A DNA stretch of 64,000 bases, from contig JAGPNK010000008.1 in the NCBI GenBank assembly GCA_020746835.1, forward strand, positions 1,860,001 through 1,924,000, written 5' to 3'. The position numbers were made by a program, and so were the translations under genes. Of this stretch, positions 21,973 to 34,257 are shown piece by piece. Within the stretch, counting starts at the first letter, position 1, and the number at the start of each line of letters is the position of its first letter. The notes beneath the pieces are model-generated. The model saw only the letters and a list, made by a program, of their open reading frames with translations, was not told the origin of the DNA and ran no database searches. This stretch comes from Stachybotrys elegans (lineage: Eukaryota > Ascomycota > Sordariomycetes > Hypocreales > Stachybotryaceae).

Positions 21973-23418
21973 ATGGCCCTGTTCGAGACGTTGTCGCCAG
22001 AGCTCCTGGGTCTCATTCTAAGCTCTGTTGAGTCGTTGCAAAGTCTACACAACCTCATTTCAGCATCGCCGGCATGCTACAGAATATTTCGACATTCGCG
22101 CAGAAGCTTTCTAAGCGCTGTGCTTGTCAATAATGCAGCGCCAGAGATTCTGTGTCATTTGCTGGCAGTATTTTACGCTCCAAAGCTCACCGCCAATCGC
22201 AACACTCAAGCACATCGGAAAATTGTGGCGGCTCACCTCAGTCGCTACTTCAATGATAGCAGTTTTCCATTTCCCATAGATGAGTCGGGGATTTTAAGTC
22301 TGCTGCGATTGCACTCTCGCGTGGAAAAACTGGCAGAGGCATACTATGCAGATGTCATGACCACCATCGCGGCGGAGACGGAACTGCGCACAAAGCAGTT
22401 ATGCGGAGCATCTCATACCTTCCCTGGACAAACGCACAATAAAATCCAGCATTATGAGGATCAGGAAGCGCAAAAACCAATATCGAAATCGGAAAACGTC
22501 CGACTACAACGCGCCTTTCTGCGATTTGAGCTGTACTGTCGAGTCTTCCCAGCCGATCCAGATGATGCTTTCGAATCGCTGTTCTCTGCCGAGGAACAGT
22601 TTGACCTCTTCATATCTCATCTCCATCCATGCGAAACAGAGGAGCTTGCATCGATACACCACTATTACGGCTGTGTCGTGGAACAGGTTCTTGCAAAGGC
22701 TGGGGAACAGCTCATTCAAGACGTCATGGATACACCTGGGCTTGTCTATCAAAGCCCACAACAGAACCAGGCAATCTACGATGGCATGGAGAGTTTCAGT
22801 GATCTCGAGTTACGCGGTGCAATCATATACGCGGACTCTGAAAAGTCCGGGGTTCTGCGGTCTATAAGCTGTGTCACATCTTTGGGTCTTTGTCTCCTCA
22901 GCGAGCTCCTTTCGGCGGATGAGGCAAGGCGCTATGACCTTGTTATACCTTATCTTTGTTGCGGAATATCCCGAGAGTTTCTGCAAGATGCACTTCAGAC
23001 TGACTACTACACGACGGTCATGCACACAAGACTACCAAAATACCAGCCTCAGTACCAGCCCAATCTTGGATACCGACAGTATAGGCGTTCCCCAGGGCTG
23101 TCTTTTCCCATCAGGCTACCATCATTCCATGGTTCTGCCAGCTCAATGCCCAACGAGCTACACATCTTAGGGCTGGGGTATGTATTCTGGGATGACGAGC
23201 GGTTTCGTGATCCAGGATGGGCCGATCTATTCGAGCGAGCAAGCATATTAGTGCAAGAAGAGGAACGGCTGAGCTTTACGTGGCTGACACGCCCGTCATT
23301 TGAGAGACGCTTGAGGGGATACTGGCTTCCAGCTGAGGAAATGCAACGGATAGAAAGCAAGTTCGACTGTGCGTCGGAGAATCTGCCATGGACCGGCCAT
23401 GTACGAATAGAAGAATGA
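21973..23418 (+). CDS. Uncharacterised F-box-like protein
   Basis: A single exon of 481 residues. The N-terminus LFETLSPELLGLILSSVESLQSLHNLISASPACYRIF looks like a degenerate F-box (LP.EL...I......L..L..L...S), the kind that joins a substrate receptor to SCF ubiquitin ligases. The rest has no recognisable repeats or catalytic motifs and is typical of a large, variable group of fungal proteins annotated as hypothetical. It lacks a signal peptide and membrane segments. It has no clear functional link to the nitrilase upstream or the GH3 gene it faces tail-to-tail. The F-box call is tentative; the coding call is stronger because of the long uninterrupted frame. Confidence 0.75.
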   Translation: MALFETLSPELLGLILSSVESLQSLHNLISASPACYRIFRHSRRSFLSAVLVNNAAPEILCHLLAVFYAPKLTANRNTQAHRKIVAAHLSRYFNDSSFPFPIDESGILSLLRLHSRVEKLAEAYYADVMTTIAAETELRTKQLCGASHTFPGQTHNKIQHYEDQEAQKPISKSENVRLQRAFLRFELYCRVFPADPDDAFESLFSAEEQFDLFISHLHPCETEELASIHHYYGCVVEQVLAKAGEQLIQDVMDTPGLVYQSPQQNQAIYDGMESFSDLELRGAIIYADSEKSGVLRSISCVTSLGLCLLSELLSADEARRYDLVIPYLCCGISREFLQDALQTDYYTTVMHTRLPKYQPQYQPNLGYRQYRRSPGLSFPIRLPSFHGSASSMPNELHILGLGYVFWDDERFRDPGWADLFERASILVQEEERLSFTWLTRPSFERRLRGYWLPAEEMQRIESKFDCASENLPWTGHVRIEE

Positions 23419-23508
23419 TGGAGCACAATGTAGCCCATGAAGAACAATGAGAATCTGAGTCATGACATCAATTCGTGGACATTATCTTAAATATATATGT
23501 ACAATCAT

Positions 23509-26029
23509 CTAGAGCTTTCGCTTGGTGCAGCCCTTAACAGGGGTCAGAGTAGTGGTAACAGGCAGATCTCTGCTACTGAAACCGACGCTTAGGACAAACT
23601 CGCCCTTGGGGATGACCCAGTCCTGGGCGTTGACATCCCAGTAGCTGAGGTCACGGCGCATCAGCTCAAAGTTGGCCACGCCAGTCTGGCCGGCAGCCAG
23701 GGAGAGCTTGTCAAAGCCGCGGAGCTGGCGGACAGGAGTGCCCTCGGGGGCGCTGTCGGGGAGGGTGATGTACAGCTGTGCAACGGTCGTGCCGTCCACG
23801 TCGCCAGTGTTAGTGACGGGGATGCTGACGTTGTAGAGTGTCTCCCACAGGGCAGGGTTACCACCGGGCTGGACGGGCAGATGCTCGGGCCTGGAGGTGA
23901 TGTTGCTGCCGGCGACGTTCTCAACATTGATCTCACCAAGCTCGAAGGTGCTGTAGGAGAGACCGAAGCCAAACTCGTACAGGACGGAAATATTGTTGGC
24001 ATCGAAGTAGCGGTAGTCAATCTCGAGCTTCTCGTCGAACCAGCTCTGCCAGTCGTAGAAGCCATCAGTCTGGATATCGGTGACAATAGGGGCATTGTAG
24101 TCGCTGGCATTGTGGGCAATGGTGTAGGGCAGACGTCCGGAGGGATCAACATCGCCATAGAGGACGTCGACGAGGGAGTTGCCAGACTCCTGGCCGGGGA
24201 AGTGGGCGGCGATGATGGCAGTGACGTTGGGGTGGTTGGCCCAAGGCATGACATTGATACCAGAAGAGTGGGTGACAACAACAGTGTTGCTGCAGTAGCG
24301 GGCGACGGAATCGACGACATCATCACCGTCGTAGTCGACGTGAAGGCTGGCTCGGTCAGCGGCCTCCTCGGCCCAGGTCTTGAGGAAGACGAGGCAGACA
24401 TCGGGAGGAGTGGGGAGCCAGAGGGTGCGAACATCCGTCTTGGCGATGAGGGTGTTGTTGAGCCACTGCTGGACAAGAGAGCCATCCTGGGCAGCGCGGG
24501 CGTTGATGGCGGTCAGAGGGTCAACAAGGTAGGTCAGACGTCCGGTACCCGAGCCACCGCCGGCGACGAGGGTGCCGAACTCGTACTCGTCCTGGTTGTA
24601 GAAGCCCTCGGTGATTTGACCGGCGTCGTTGCCAAAGACGGCGATGGACTTGGGGGCCTTGAGAGGCAGCGTCTTGTTCTCGTTCTTGAGGAGGATAGTG
24701 GCAGCAGCACCGTGCTTGCGGATCAGGGCGCCGTGGTCGCCGCGGACGTCGACGCTGCGCTCGCCAGTCATGTTGAACTCGCGTACCCAGGTGGAGCGAG
24801 GGGAGAAGGTGTTGAGGTCACCCGTGGAAGGGTCGATGCCGGGGAAGTCCTTGTCCTGTCCGAGCCAGTAGTAGGGGGTCATGATGCGGATGATCATGTC
24901 GTCGACGCGCTCGACGGGGACGGTGCCGTTGTTGACGGCGCGGGTGATGTTGCCGCCAAAGAAGGATCCGGCCTTCCAGTTCATGCCGTACCCGCCGAGG
25001 CCGCCGGGCATGTTCATGTCGAGACCGCCCTCGATGGAGGAGACGCCCGAGTGCGTGCTGCCCCAGTCGGACATGACGTAGCCCTGGAAGCCGAGCTCCT
25101 CCTTGAGCAGGCCGTTGACGGCCTTGGAGTTCTCGCAGGCGTAGGTGCCGTTGAGGCGCTGGTAGGAGCACATGACGGAGGCAGCCCTGGCGTGGATGGC
25201 GTTGGCAAAGGGCCACAGGTAGAGTTCGTGCATGGTGCGGTCGTCAATGTTGGACGAGATGGCCTCCTGCACCTTCTCGCCGACGGTGCCGTTGGTCTTC
25301 CAGGTTGGGTTGCGCATAATCTCCTGCTCGTTGCCGATGAAGTGCTTGGGCGTGGCCTGGACACCGGCGTCCTGGTGGCCGAGGATGGTCTCCTCCATGG
25401 CGACACCAGTCAGGTAAGGGTCGGGGGAGAAGCCCTCCCAGTTGCGGCCCGAGTAGGCAGAGCGGCCAAGGGGACCGCACACGGGGGAGAGAGCGACGTG
25501 GGCGCCCTTGGCCTTGAATTCGCGACCCATGGCCAGGCCGCGCTGGTAGAGGATCTCCCGGTCCCAGGTGGAAGCGGCAGAGACGCCGGCCATGAAGACG
25601 CTGGCGTAATCGGCGACACGGATGGCCAGAGGACCATCGTGAAGGCAGATGCCGTTGAAGCCGAGACGGGGGATGGCCACGATGTTTCCAACGCAAGGGC
25701 CGGGCTGGCCGGTAACCATGTCGGCCTTTTCCTCGAGGGTCAGCTGGGCGACAAAGTCGCGAGCCTTCTGGAGAGCATCCTCCCAGCCACCGACACCAGT
25801 AGCATTGGCTATAGTTGTATTAGCAACATGACAAAACAGTGATATGTATGGATTTCTTACGCGAAGGGTAGACGGGAGGAACATGGCCGTAGGGACCGAG
25901 GATGGTGGTGTTCTTGGGCTGGACCCAGCTAAAGTCTTCCCTGTCGCGGTCTCCAGAGTCGTAAGCCTGTGCAGAGACAGCAGGGGCCAGCACAAGGCCC
26001 GAGAGGGCCAAAACCAGAGAGTTCCGCAT
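23509..26029 (-). CDS. Secreted GH3 beta-glucosidase
   Basis: Two exons, complement of 25861-26029 and 23509-25808, 822 residues. The start gives a signal peptide (MRNSLVLALSGLVLAPAVSA). The N-terminal GH3 barrel contains GFNGICLHDGPLAIR, TPKHFIGNEQE and the nucleophile block GYVMSDWGSTHSG with Asp304. The second GH3 domain includes ILLKNENKTLPL and a GQESGNSLVDVLYGDVDPSGRLPYT block, and the C-terminus is a fibronectin-III-like domain (VSIPVTNTGDVDGTTVAQLYI). The length and order fit extracellular fungal beta-glucosidases that release glucose from cellobiose and oligosaccharides. The 52-nt intron has a GTAAGA donor, CTAAT branch and TAG acceptor. Several potential N-glycosylation sites are visible. 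It could cooperate with the GH6 enzyme 20 kb away in cellulose use; no direct linkage is shown. Confidence 0.95.
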
Positions 26030-27723
26030 GGTGAAGTAGAGGGAGGGTTGATGCAGTCGCGAAGCCTGGACCGACAGTCAACAAGGTTGGCTGGAAAGAC
26101 CTCTGCTTTATAGTCACCGCCTCACGATCTGCAATCAAGGCGGACGTCCATCTCCCCGCAAGAGACCCCATGGTGAACAGTGAACTGGAGATGCCATCAT
26201 CACGAGGTGTATCCGCAGTTTGCAGGAGTTTCTCCTTGGGTTTCTCCAGGAGAACTCCGCGAAGGGCCGAAAGGGAAGAATCGGACACCGCAGCATCACT
26301 CCACAGAGGGACCCTCAGTTCTGCCATGAACCGCAATAAGTAGAGACTTGGGGAAACAAATGAGGGGTCCCCAGCATTTACTAGGACGCTACTCATCAGC
26401 CGAGGCGCTTGCTTGGGGTTGGGCGCCGGCTCCTCGGTCTGCGGGGGAGGCACGGTAACCAAGATCCATTCCAATACCTAGCGGGGAATGACGGGAGCTC
26501 CGTCATAGGTAGAATTGCGGTGGAGGAATGAACCATGGGTTGCTGAACTGATGTGAGTTGCAGAGGCGGGTTGTCTTTGCTGTTGAGGTTACTCAGGAGG
26601 GAAGTTGGTTCAAGACGCTGACAACCAATGGGTAACAGATCGACAACTCTAACAAGCGAGACGTCAACAAACCTTAACCATACAACTCTGTGCCACAGCC
26701 TTGGGAAGTCGGGGGTGGAGTTGAATCCGGGGCTCCAGAATAACAAGAGCCTGTGCAGATGAATGTGGAGGTGGAAATTTTGCAACCGGGCCGAATAGCT
26801 CGCCCAAGTGGCCCAACGACCCCAGTTCCATGGCTAGAGACTCCCGATTGCGGCTAGGAAATCTTGCTTCCAGTGGTCCTCATTACCTCATCGAAGGCCA
26901 AAGCCGCGTTGTCACGATGGGCTTTTCCGAAATCGCACGATCCATGTCGGAGCAATGCTGGGTGGAGGGCATGTTGCCTGTTCGTGGTGTGGTTTTATTC
27001 CACTCTGCCCTAGTCATTTGCCTTTCTCTTTCTTGGTAATATTGCGCTCAAATGCATAGTAGTCGCCGGTATGGAGGCAATGCAATGCGTGACTGACTAA
27101 GACGGAGGCCTCAACTCCACGACACATGACTAGCCACGATAGTGCTTGCTGAAATCTTGTTTATTATTTCCCTTCAGATTTTTCCTCGCCCCGCACGCAT
27201 CGATTATGGACTGGCATCACGAGCCCTCAGCTTCGACGATCGTCATCTGACACCCAGATCGGAAGCAGCACCGTCTTTGCATGGATTGTGAAAACTCAAC
27301 ATGCCCATGACGGTAACATCCGAATTCCGAGCCATGAGCGAATGGTGCCGTTTTGCTAAATCCGACGTTTTCCTCTTCTGCTCTTAGCTTCCGCCACGCA
27401 ACATGAACTCGGTCTGACACCTGTGGCTTTGCTGCTTACTCTGTGTGAACAACTCCTTCACCAGCATATTGATTGCCAAAATTCCTCATGAAACCTACTG
27501 TTCTGCCGTGTCAAGAATGAAAAAGCTCTCAAAATGGCATTGGGGATCGTTATTAAGCCCTCCTCGATTACACGCTTATACACCATCAATGACGCAATAG
27601 CATGAGCTTGTCTCCACAAACTGAAGTTGCTCAGTAAGCCAATTCTCATTTTTCTGCGCATAATAATCCCCATGGCTCGTAACCCTCACTCACCAAACTA
27701 CTAAACTAGCAAAACGATCAATC
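26030..27723. other. Divergent intergenic region between GH3 and aldo-keto reductase genes
   Basis: About 1.7 kb holding the promoters of two genes that point away from each other. Short frames (up to about 180 codons, minus strand near 25.9-26.8 kb) show no family resemblance. No repeat stands out. Confidence 0.5.
26106..26112 (-). promoter_or_regulatory. TATA-like box of the GH3 gene
   Basis: TATAAAG on the minus strand about 80 bp upstream of the ATG at 26029. Confidence 0.45.
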
Positions 27724-28861
27724 ATGGCTTCACCCACTCTGTGCACCAAGGCTTTCGAGCTAAACAACGGCAAGCGATGACGTTTCAGACTGTCGAGGCT
27801 GTAGCTAACGGCACCATAGGCGCCAAAATCCCGGCAGTGGGATTAGGAACTTGGCAAGGTTGGCATGGACCCAGACGCTCTGGCTAGCTCAAGGCTCACG
27901 AGACTCTCTCTCCACAGGTTCCCCTGGCAGCAAGGACGAAGAGGCTCTCGAGCAGTCCATCCTGCATGCGCTCAAGGTCGGCTACCGCCACCTCGACACG
28001 GCGCAGTCGTACGGCATCGAGCACGTCGTGGGACGCGCAATCCGCGCAAGCGGCGTGCCTCGCTCCGAAATCTTCCTCGTCACCAAATTCTGGGGACATT
28101 GGCACCACGATCCGGCCACGGCCCTCGACAACTCGCTCAGCGCCCTGGGCGTCGACTACGTCGATGTCTTCCTCATGCACTGGCCCATGGCCATGACCCC
28201 GGACAAGCAGCCCCTGCGCCCACACCAGAGCCCGACGTTTGTGGAGACGTGGAAATTGATGGAGGAGCTTGTTGGGCCCAAGTGCCGTGGTATCGGCGTC
28301 AGCAATTTCACACAGAAGACGCTGGGCCAGCTGCTCGAGACTGCCAAGGTCACGCCTGTCATCAACCAGGTTGAGCTGCACGCCTTGAACCCCAACTTGA
28401 AGCTCGTGCCCTGGTGCCAGGAGCATGGAATTCACGTCACCAGCTGGAGGTAATGCAGTGAGAAGACCTGGTCATGAACAGCAGTGCTAACAATGTACAG
28501 CACGCTGGGCGGTGGCGGCGAGAACGGGCCCCTGATCCGCTCTCACGACGTCTTTACCAACATTGCCAAAGCACACGGCTGCTCGCCCGGCGTCGTGTCC
28601 CTGTCCTGGGCCGTCCAGCGCGGCGTCAGCGTGATTCCCAAGAGCGCCACACCTTCGCGCATCGAGGAGAACATCAAGCTTGTAACCCTGACTGACGAGG
28701 AGATGGAGCAGATGAACAAGGCGTACGAGACCATCAAAAGTGTGCGGTTTGCGAACAACATACAATCCATGCACCTTGAGTTAGATGGCAAGCGCACACT
28801 TGGGGGGTGGTCGTACGTGGACATGGGCTGGGAGGATGAGAACGGCAACTGGCTTGTCTAG
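27724..28861 (+). CDS. Aldo-keto reductase
   Basis: Four exons: 27724-27769, 27820-27858, 27918-28449 and 28501-28861, 325 residues. The AKR fold signatures are clear: FELNNGAKIPAVGLGTWQ at the start, HLDTAQSYGIE with catalytic Asp55 and Tyr60, VTKFWG with the catalytic Lys, FLMHWPM with the His, and the NADPH-binding IPKSATPSRIEENI near the C-terminus. Members reduce aldehydes and sugars with NADPH in the cytosol; this one resembles the AKR2/xylose-reductase-like group in general layout, but the substrate is unknown. Intron 1 has a GC donor: G|GCAAGC at 27769/27770, branch GCTAAC, acceptor ATAG ending at 27819. Without it an in-frame TGA follows within nine bases, while with it the conserved NNGAKIPAVGLG block is restored. 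It ends tail-to-tail with the P450 gene, 141 bp apart. Confidence 0.92.
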
Positions 28862-29002
28862 GACTGATGCATCGCAAATTGAAGCTCTTTTGATTCAACA
28901 CAAGATCCAACATAAGATAGCCGTTGTAAGAGATAGTTCCAACACTGCCGTCACCATTAACGCCTGTCCTTTCGCCTAGTAGCCGCAAAACAACCTCAAC
29001 TT

Positions 29003-30708
29003 CTACCTCTGCGCCAATGAAATCTTCACATTAAGCTCCCCTTTGTCCCAGAGGGTGTAGATTGGCTGCTGCTTCCAGTTGATGCTGTCGGAACGGAGTT
29101 GGATGTCAAACCTCCAGAGCATGCGTGCCAGGATCAGTCTGGTCTCGGCGTGCGCCAGGCTGTACAAGATGGTCAACTTCATGATTCGAGCAGGGGCGGA
29201 GCAGGACTCACTTCATGCCAATGCAGTTTCGAGGGCCTACTGAAAAAGGCTGCAGAATACCGCGAGCATCGTTGGCGAATCGCTCATCGCCCAACCAGCG
29301 CTCTGGAATGAACTCCTGAGGGTCGGTCCAGAGCTTGTCGGACTGGTAGGCTGGCCACTGCGGCACCGATACGGCTGTCTGTACATGTGTCAGTGGGGGT
29401 TGTCTGACCAAGCTGGGATGCTTACCCCAGGTGGCATCCAGTATCCTTCAATAAAGTCTCCGCCTTGGGGAACGATGCGAGGGAGTCCTATGGGCACAGG
29501 GGGATCTACCCTGGAATCAGCTTACATGTAAAGACGAGAAAGACGTCAAATACTCACACATCCGGAAGGTTTCGTCAAAGACAGCACGCATATACTCTAG
29601 GTTGCCGACTCGTGCGAGTGTAATGTCCTCCTCGGAGGTAAAGGTAGAACGTATCTCCTTGACCAGTTTGTGGTAGGCATCAGGGTTCGTTGCAAGAAGA
29701 TATGTCGTGCCGCTCAGTGTCGTCGCAGTCGTCTCACTCCCCGCAATGATGAGAATGTTGGTATTCTCAATAATCTCGCCCTGGCTCATTCCCTTCTCGT
29801 CGTTGTACCGCAGGATGTAAGACATGAAGTCGTTCCTCTCCGCGCTATCCTTGCTGTTAATGCGTCGTAGGGCAGTCTCTTGGCTGAGCTGCCAATGCTC
29901 TTGCACATCCTTCATAACTTTTCTAGGGGTAAGTAGCCGAGCGATGGGCTGGAGAATTGGGTGACGACGGAAGACTTGGGTCAAGGTTGTCATGCGAACA
30001 GACGAGAAGATCATTGAGACCCAAGGATGGTAGCTGCCACTCTCCAAGCCCCCAAATGGCTCACCAAAAGCCAGGTCGCCAATGAGGTCAAAGGTGAGGA
30101 AGTTGAACCATTTGACCATGTCCATCGGCTCTCTCCTGTCTGCTGCGTCGGTGAGCTTGTTGATGAAAAGATCGATGTAGCGATTCATGGTGCTCTCTTG
30201 ACTCCGCAGAGCCTTCTCAGAAAAGGCATGCGATAGAAGCTTGCGCATACGTCTATGGTCGGCATCATTTGCAGTGAGAAGGTTGGGGACACCGCTTAGA
30301 CTGGGCGGTACAGCTTTGTCGCACTTGGGATAATTCCGCGAAATGTCGTTTTTGTGTCCATAAATGTCTTTCCATGCACCGACAGAGACAAAAGAGACCT
30401 CTGTCGGGGCGAATCTGACAACAGGGCCATATTGATCGTGGAGGACCTTGAGTGTTTGTGGCCAGTTTCCGTGTGTAAGGTGGTAGATGTAGAAGACATC
30501 CGACACGGCGTACAGTTTGGGGCCTGGGACCTTGGCCAGAGGATGGAGGAAGACATTGTACACGCCACGGGCCACAGCGTATAGAATGGCCTTCCCATGT
30601 GTTAGTGAGGGTAGAGGTTGGCCGAGCCGTGTGACATACCGCTGAGAGGACTGCTACCACGGCGGTTGTAGCCGGGATGGCGCTCAATTGCGCCACATGC
30701 AAAGCCAT
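29003..30708 (-). CDS. Cytochrome P450 (CYP65/isotrichodermin C-15 hydroxylase-like)
   Basis: Five exons on the minus strand: 30640-30708, 29558-30590, 29426-29505, 29212-29378 and 29003-29159, 501 residues. Exon 1 encodes a hydrophobic N-terminal anchor for the endoplasmic reticulum. YNVFLHPLAKVPGPK is the usual proline-rich hinge. The I-helix oxygen-activation motif AGSETTATT, the ExxR motif in DETFRM, and the haem loop FSVGPRNCIG with the Cys ligand are all intact. The acceptor chosen for intron 2 (GGGTAG) restores RMYPPVPIGLPR, a conserved P450 block; an AG five bases earlier would not. General layout matches the fungal CYP65-type family that includes the trichothecene enzyme isotrichodermin C-15 hydroxylase, but no other trichothecene or backbone gene is nearby, so the substrate is unknown. 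It needs a P450 reductase encoded elsewhere. Confidence 0.92.
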
Positions 30709-32857
30709 TGCGGATCAAGGCGTGGTGAAACTTGAATCACAGGGATCGACAAGCCAAAGAGTAGGAAGTAGATGCTGACCGAAAGTTGTGCGACCACACA
30801 GGAGTGAGTTGGATTGGAAGTGGAAGATAGAGTAATTACTTCAAAGAAAGTCGAAGAGATATATACTCGATTCAACATGCGATCACTCTTCTACCTTCGG
30901 CCTTCGGGCTTTATGCGAGCACCCGAGACTACACGTGCGACGGGAAAGACATTGAGGCATCGTGCAGAAAACTGGGCTCCCATGAGACACGGCAATCATC
31001 CACGTAAGAGAGAGGCAATGCAAGATTGTGGAATCGCTGTCCAAAGCCGGGCTTCAACCTATCATTGCCAGTGTAGGAAAGATACCGCTCATTCACGATG
31101 CAACGCTGTCACTCGCACCATCCTCGCATGCGTAAGCCTACGACATAGCCCTCGCTCCTATCGAACCGCGAGACAAATGCAGGGCAAATGCAGGCGATCT
31201 GCAGCGCAAAAATTTCAGCACCAACGGGATCCATTGCTTGCGTGGAAATGCGCCGCAGCCTCTGCTGATCTCTCGCCGAGGTCTCGACTCACAGCCGCCC
31301 CCGCGCAGCCTATCGCAGGCAGTCTACCCACCCTCTTGTGGAGATGGAAGAGTGGGAAAAAGGAAGGGGTTCTGTGTCACCCAGACGGGAAGGATGGCGC
31401 GTTTGGCTCGTTGTGGGTTGGTTGTGTGCGAGCGCATGGGACAGGATGCGGCAGTTGGCCGGCCGGCAATCAGACAAAACGTCATAATTGTCCGGAACTT
31501 TTTTATTCACAATTTATTATGTAACTTTGTTTCTCCTCGCTTACCGAACGGGGCGCGTCATGCGGGAAATGTCAAGTATCACGCAAGCGCCCGCCCGGTT
31601 TATGGAAGACTCGCACCGCCTCGTAGCTATTGTTTTCCTCATCAGGCCACAGACGGGCAGAAGTTGGCCCGTTGTCGCAGACTTCGCCCTGCCTTCTTCT
31701 TTTCTCTCTTCTCGATTCGTTGTCGAGCAGACGGATACAGACATGGTGAGGCGGTCGTCCCTCCGATTATAAACCAGCTTCGGTAGGTGGCGCGGCGTTT
31801 CCCGTCACACACAACAAGCATGACACAAAGCCTGGTCCACTCGTCCACTCGTCCGGTTTATCTGCGGGCGTAGTGCTGGCTATTGCTGCCACGTGTGCGC
31901 CACTTTGCCAAGTGGTAGGATGGTCACAGTTCTGGACTGTCGATAGACACGTCTGGAACGACGCCAGCGGCTGCTTGTTCGGCAACGCAAAGGTAAAGGT
32001 GGAGAATAGCGCAGAGTGGGATGATTTCAGTTCCCAGCGCTGTGGTCGCTATCGCTGATCTCCCTCCTTGACAGGTCCGCCGAGCCCAGCGCATTGTCTA
32101 GGCAGACCCCCCTATCCAGGTTTGTTATTATCCGTGCGCCACATCGCAGCGCAGAGGGAAAATGATGCTTCATTTCATCGACCTCTGACGGCGACGGGAA
32201 GGTTTTCATTGCCCACTCTCTGCCAAGGGGCCCCTGCTCTCCAAGGCTCATCACCCATCATCCACGACCATCTACTGCTATATCGAGCGTCATCCCATTT
32301 TTGTTTCCATGGTTGGCATCATGGATAAGAATACGGATATGCGAGACGCCCTTTCAGATATACTAGCGGAGTATCCCCGGCCGCGGAGTGGCACCCCTGC
32401 CAGCCGTGGGATGGCTGTTCAGCAGGAAGATTATTAGCATGACTCGGGAGTTGTATTCTGCGAGCTGATAGGACCACTCAAGCCTTATCTCCCTCCTCAT
32501 TCCTGTTCCTTGTCCGTTTCGGGTCAAGGTCTCTTCCTCGGGCGCGGAACGCCGTCGGCCGCACCTAGCATCTTGGGCTCGAAACCGTTAGAGCCCGTCT
32601 CGCTCAGTCGTGCCTTTAGTTTTTCCCAGGGGAGGGTATTTCACCTCGCTCCTCTGCACACACTCCATCCGTGATGTTTGATCAGCTTCCACCTCATCCC
32701 CGTTGACATTGCGCACGTCGATTCTCCAGATGGCACGGCGCTGCGAGACCGCCTTTTTGACCTAGGCTGCTCCCTCACGGCTACTGGGGAGTCTCCTCCC
32801 CATTAAACCCGCATCTCGTAGACTCTCTAGTCTCCACTCGTCTCGGAAAACATCAGG
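30709..32857. other. Divergent intergenic region of about 2.1 kb
   Basis: Between the P450 (minus) and the second rhodopsin-domain gene (plus). Plus-strand frames of up to 236 codons overlap each other in different frames and lack family resemblance, so I treat them as chance. No repeat or RNA gene recognised. Confidence 0.5.
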
Positions 32858-34108
32858 ATGAATTTCGAGCAGTACATTGTGCGTCCAACCCCTCCCTCGT
32901 TGCTGCTGCTCGCGCTCACACACTCAGGCTGTCGAATGGCTCCTCGTCGCCATCTGCGTCATCATCACCACCGCCCGACTTGTTGTGCGATCTTGGAAGG
33001 GAATCTGGAGATACTGGCTGTCCGACCTCTTCCTCGTTCTCTCCCTGCTGTTCTTTATCCCGATCGTGGCGGGCGATACCTACATCTTCTCAATCGGCCA
33101 AACATTTGACACTGTCGAGTACACCGAGCCGCTGGCAATAGTAAGATCTCGGAAGCCAAACACCAGTTTGCCTGCTAACAACGAGGCAGTGGTGGTTCGC
33201 TAGCACACTAATCTTCGACCTTGGCTTCTACCTTGCGAGATTCAGTTTGCTGGCTTTCTACTACCAGCTCTTCCCTGTATCGGAGGTCAAGCCGCGAATA
33301 CTTCTCTGGGTCGTCGTCGCCTTCAATATCGGAGGACTTTTGGCCACGGGGTTTATCGACACGTTCTGGTGTGGTGCCAATGTTTCTCTCAACTGGTAGG
33401 AAATTCGACACCTTCGTTCTTCACTTGTCTGACAACATATCAGGGCGAGTGGCGACACGGCATGCGCAGCATCGGACGATCCCGTTACTGCCTACATCGT
33501 TTGGCCCCTCAATGTGGCATCAGAAGTTTTCGGTCGGTCTTGATGGCACCTTATCAACCTGTTCAACCACTGACGTCTGTAGTCTTCCTGCTTCCATTCT
33601 CCATACTACAGAGGTTGAATAAGCTGAACAAGAAGGAAAAGACGAGCTTGATATGCATCTTTCTACTAGGATGTGCCACCATTGCCGCCAGCGTCGCTCG
33701 ATTTACCCTGGGTGTCACCAATTTGTTCACGCTCGAAGCCTGTACGTATGCCCATGTCCTGGATGGGAGTTTGCGATACTAACGATGACAGATCTCATGG
33801 GCTCCGTCGAGACTGCCATTCAGATCATAGTTGTCGCTTTACCAGCCTTGCGACCTCTTCTCAGCATTATGCCCAGACGACGCAACGGCGCTTCCGGCGA
33901 GCGAAGTGAGGGCCAGGGCTCAGGAGCCAAAGCTCGCCACAAGTTCTCATCAGCAACGACCGACTTTACCGCCAGCACATCGAAACGAAGCAGGGCAAAT
34001 ATTACTCTTACAGAAGAGGGGGAGAGCCGTGTGGAATTGCAGGATATGGGTGGGCGACCGGCCTGGGAGGACGTTGAACTGCCAAAGTATCTTGGCGGAA
34101 ATTCTTAA
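32858..34108 (+). CDS. Rhodopsin-domain integral membrane protein
   Basis: Six exons: 32858-32878, 32928-33140, 33190-33395, 33444-33532, 33583-33741 and 33792-34108, 334 residues; all five introns are 48-50 nt with GT-AG ends and agree in phase. The first exon is only 21 nt. Seven hydrophobic helices are predictable by eye. The blocks WWFASTLIFDLGFYLARFSL, LLATGFIDTFWCG, WPLNVASEVFVFLLPF and LGCATIAASVARF fit the fungal rhodopsin-domain family, the same broad family as the gene at 13.8 kb but a different subgroup. Two cysteines in the extracellular loops may form a disulfide. The cytosolic tail of about 90 residues is basic and Ser/Thr rich. Function and ligand are unknown; surface sensing is a family-based guess. 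Confidence 0.85.
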
Positions 34109-34257
34109 TACGTCAATACAACTTTCACCTTTCAAACAGGCAAGGGCGCAGCGACGCAAGTCCAAAGAGTTCTGCGTCAAGCACTCTGCATTTCTTTGCA
34201 TTACCCAGCACTGATGTAACCTTGCACTGGCCCTTATATCCGGCTCAGCAACCCCCA

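Noticed and set aside
23881..25842. Plus-strand open frame of 653 codons opposite the GH3 gene
   Set aside because: It is antisense to well-conserved GH3 exon sequence, is full of low-complexity Gly/Val/Asp, and matches no family; a by-product of GC-rich third positions.
27724..30708. Secondary-metabolite cluster around the P450 and aldo-keto reductase
   Set aside because: No polyketide synthase, peptide synthetase, terpene synthase or prenyltransferase is seen in the window.
30814..31524. Plus-strand frame of 236 codons upstream of the P450 gene
   Set aside because: No domain, no matching splice pattern, and overlapped by other equally long frames.
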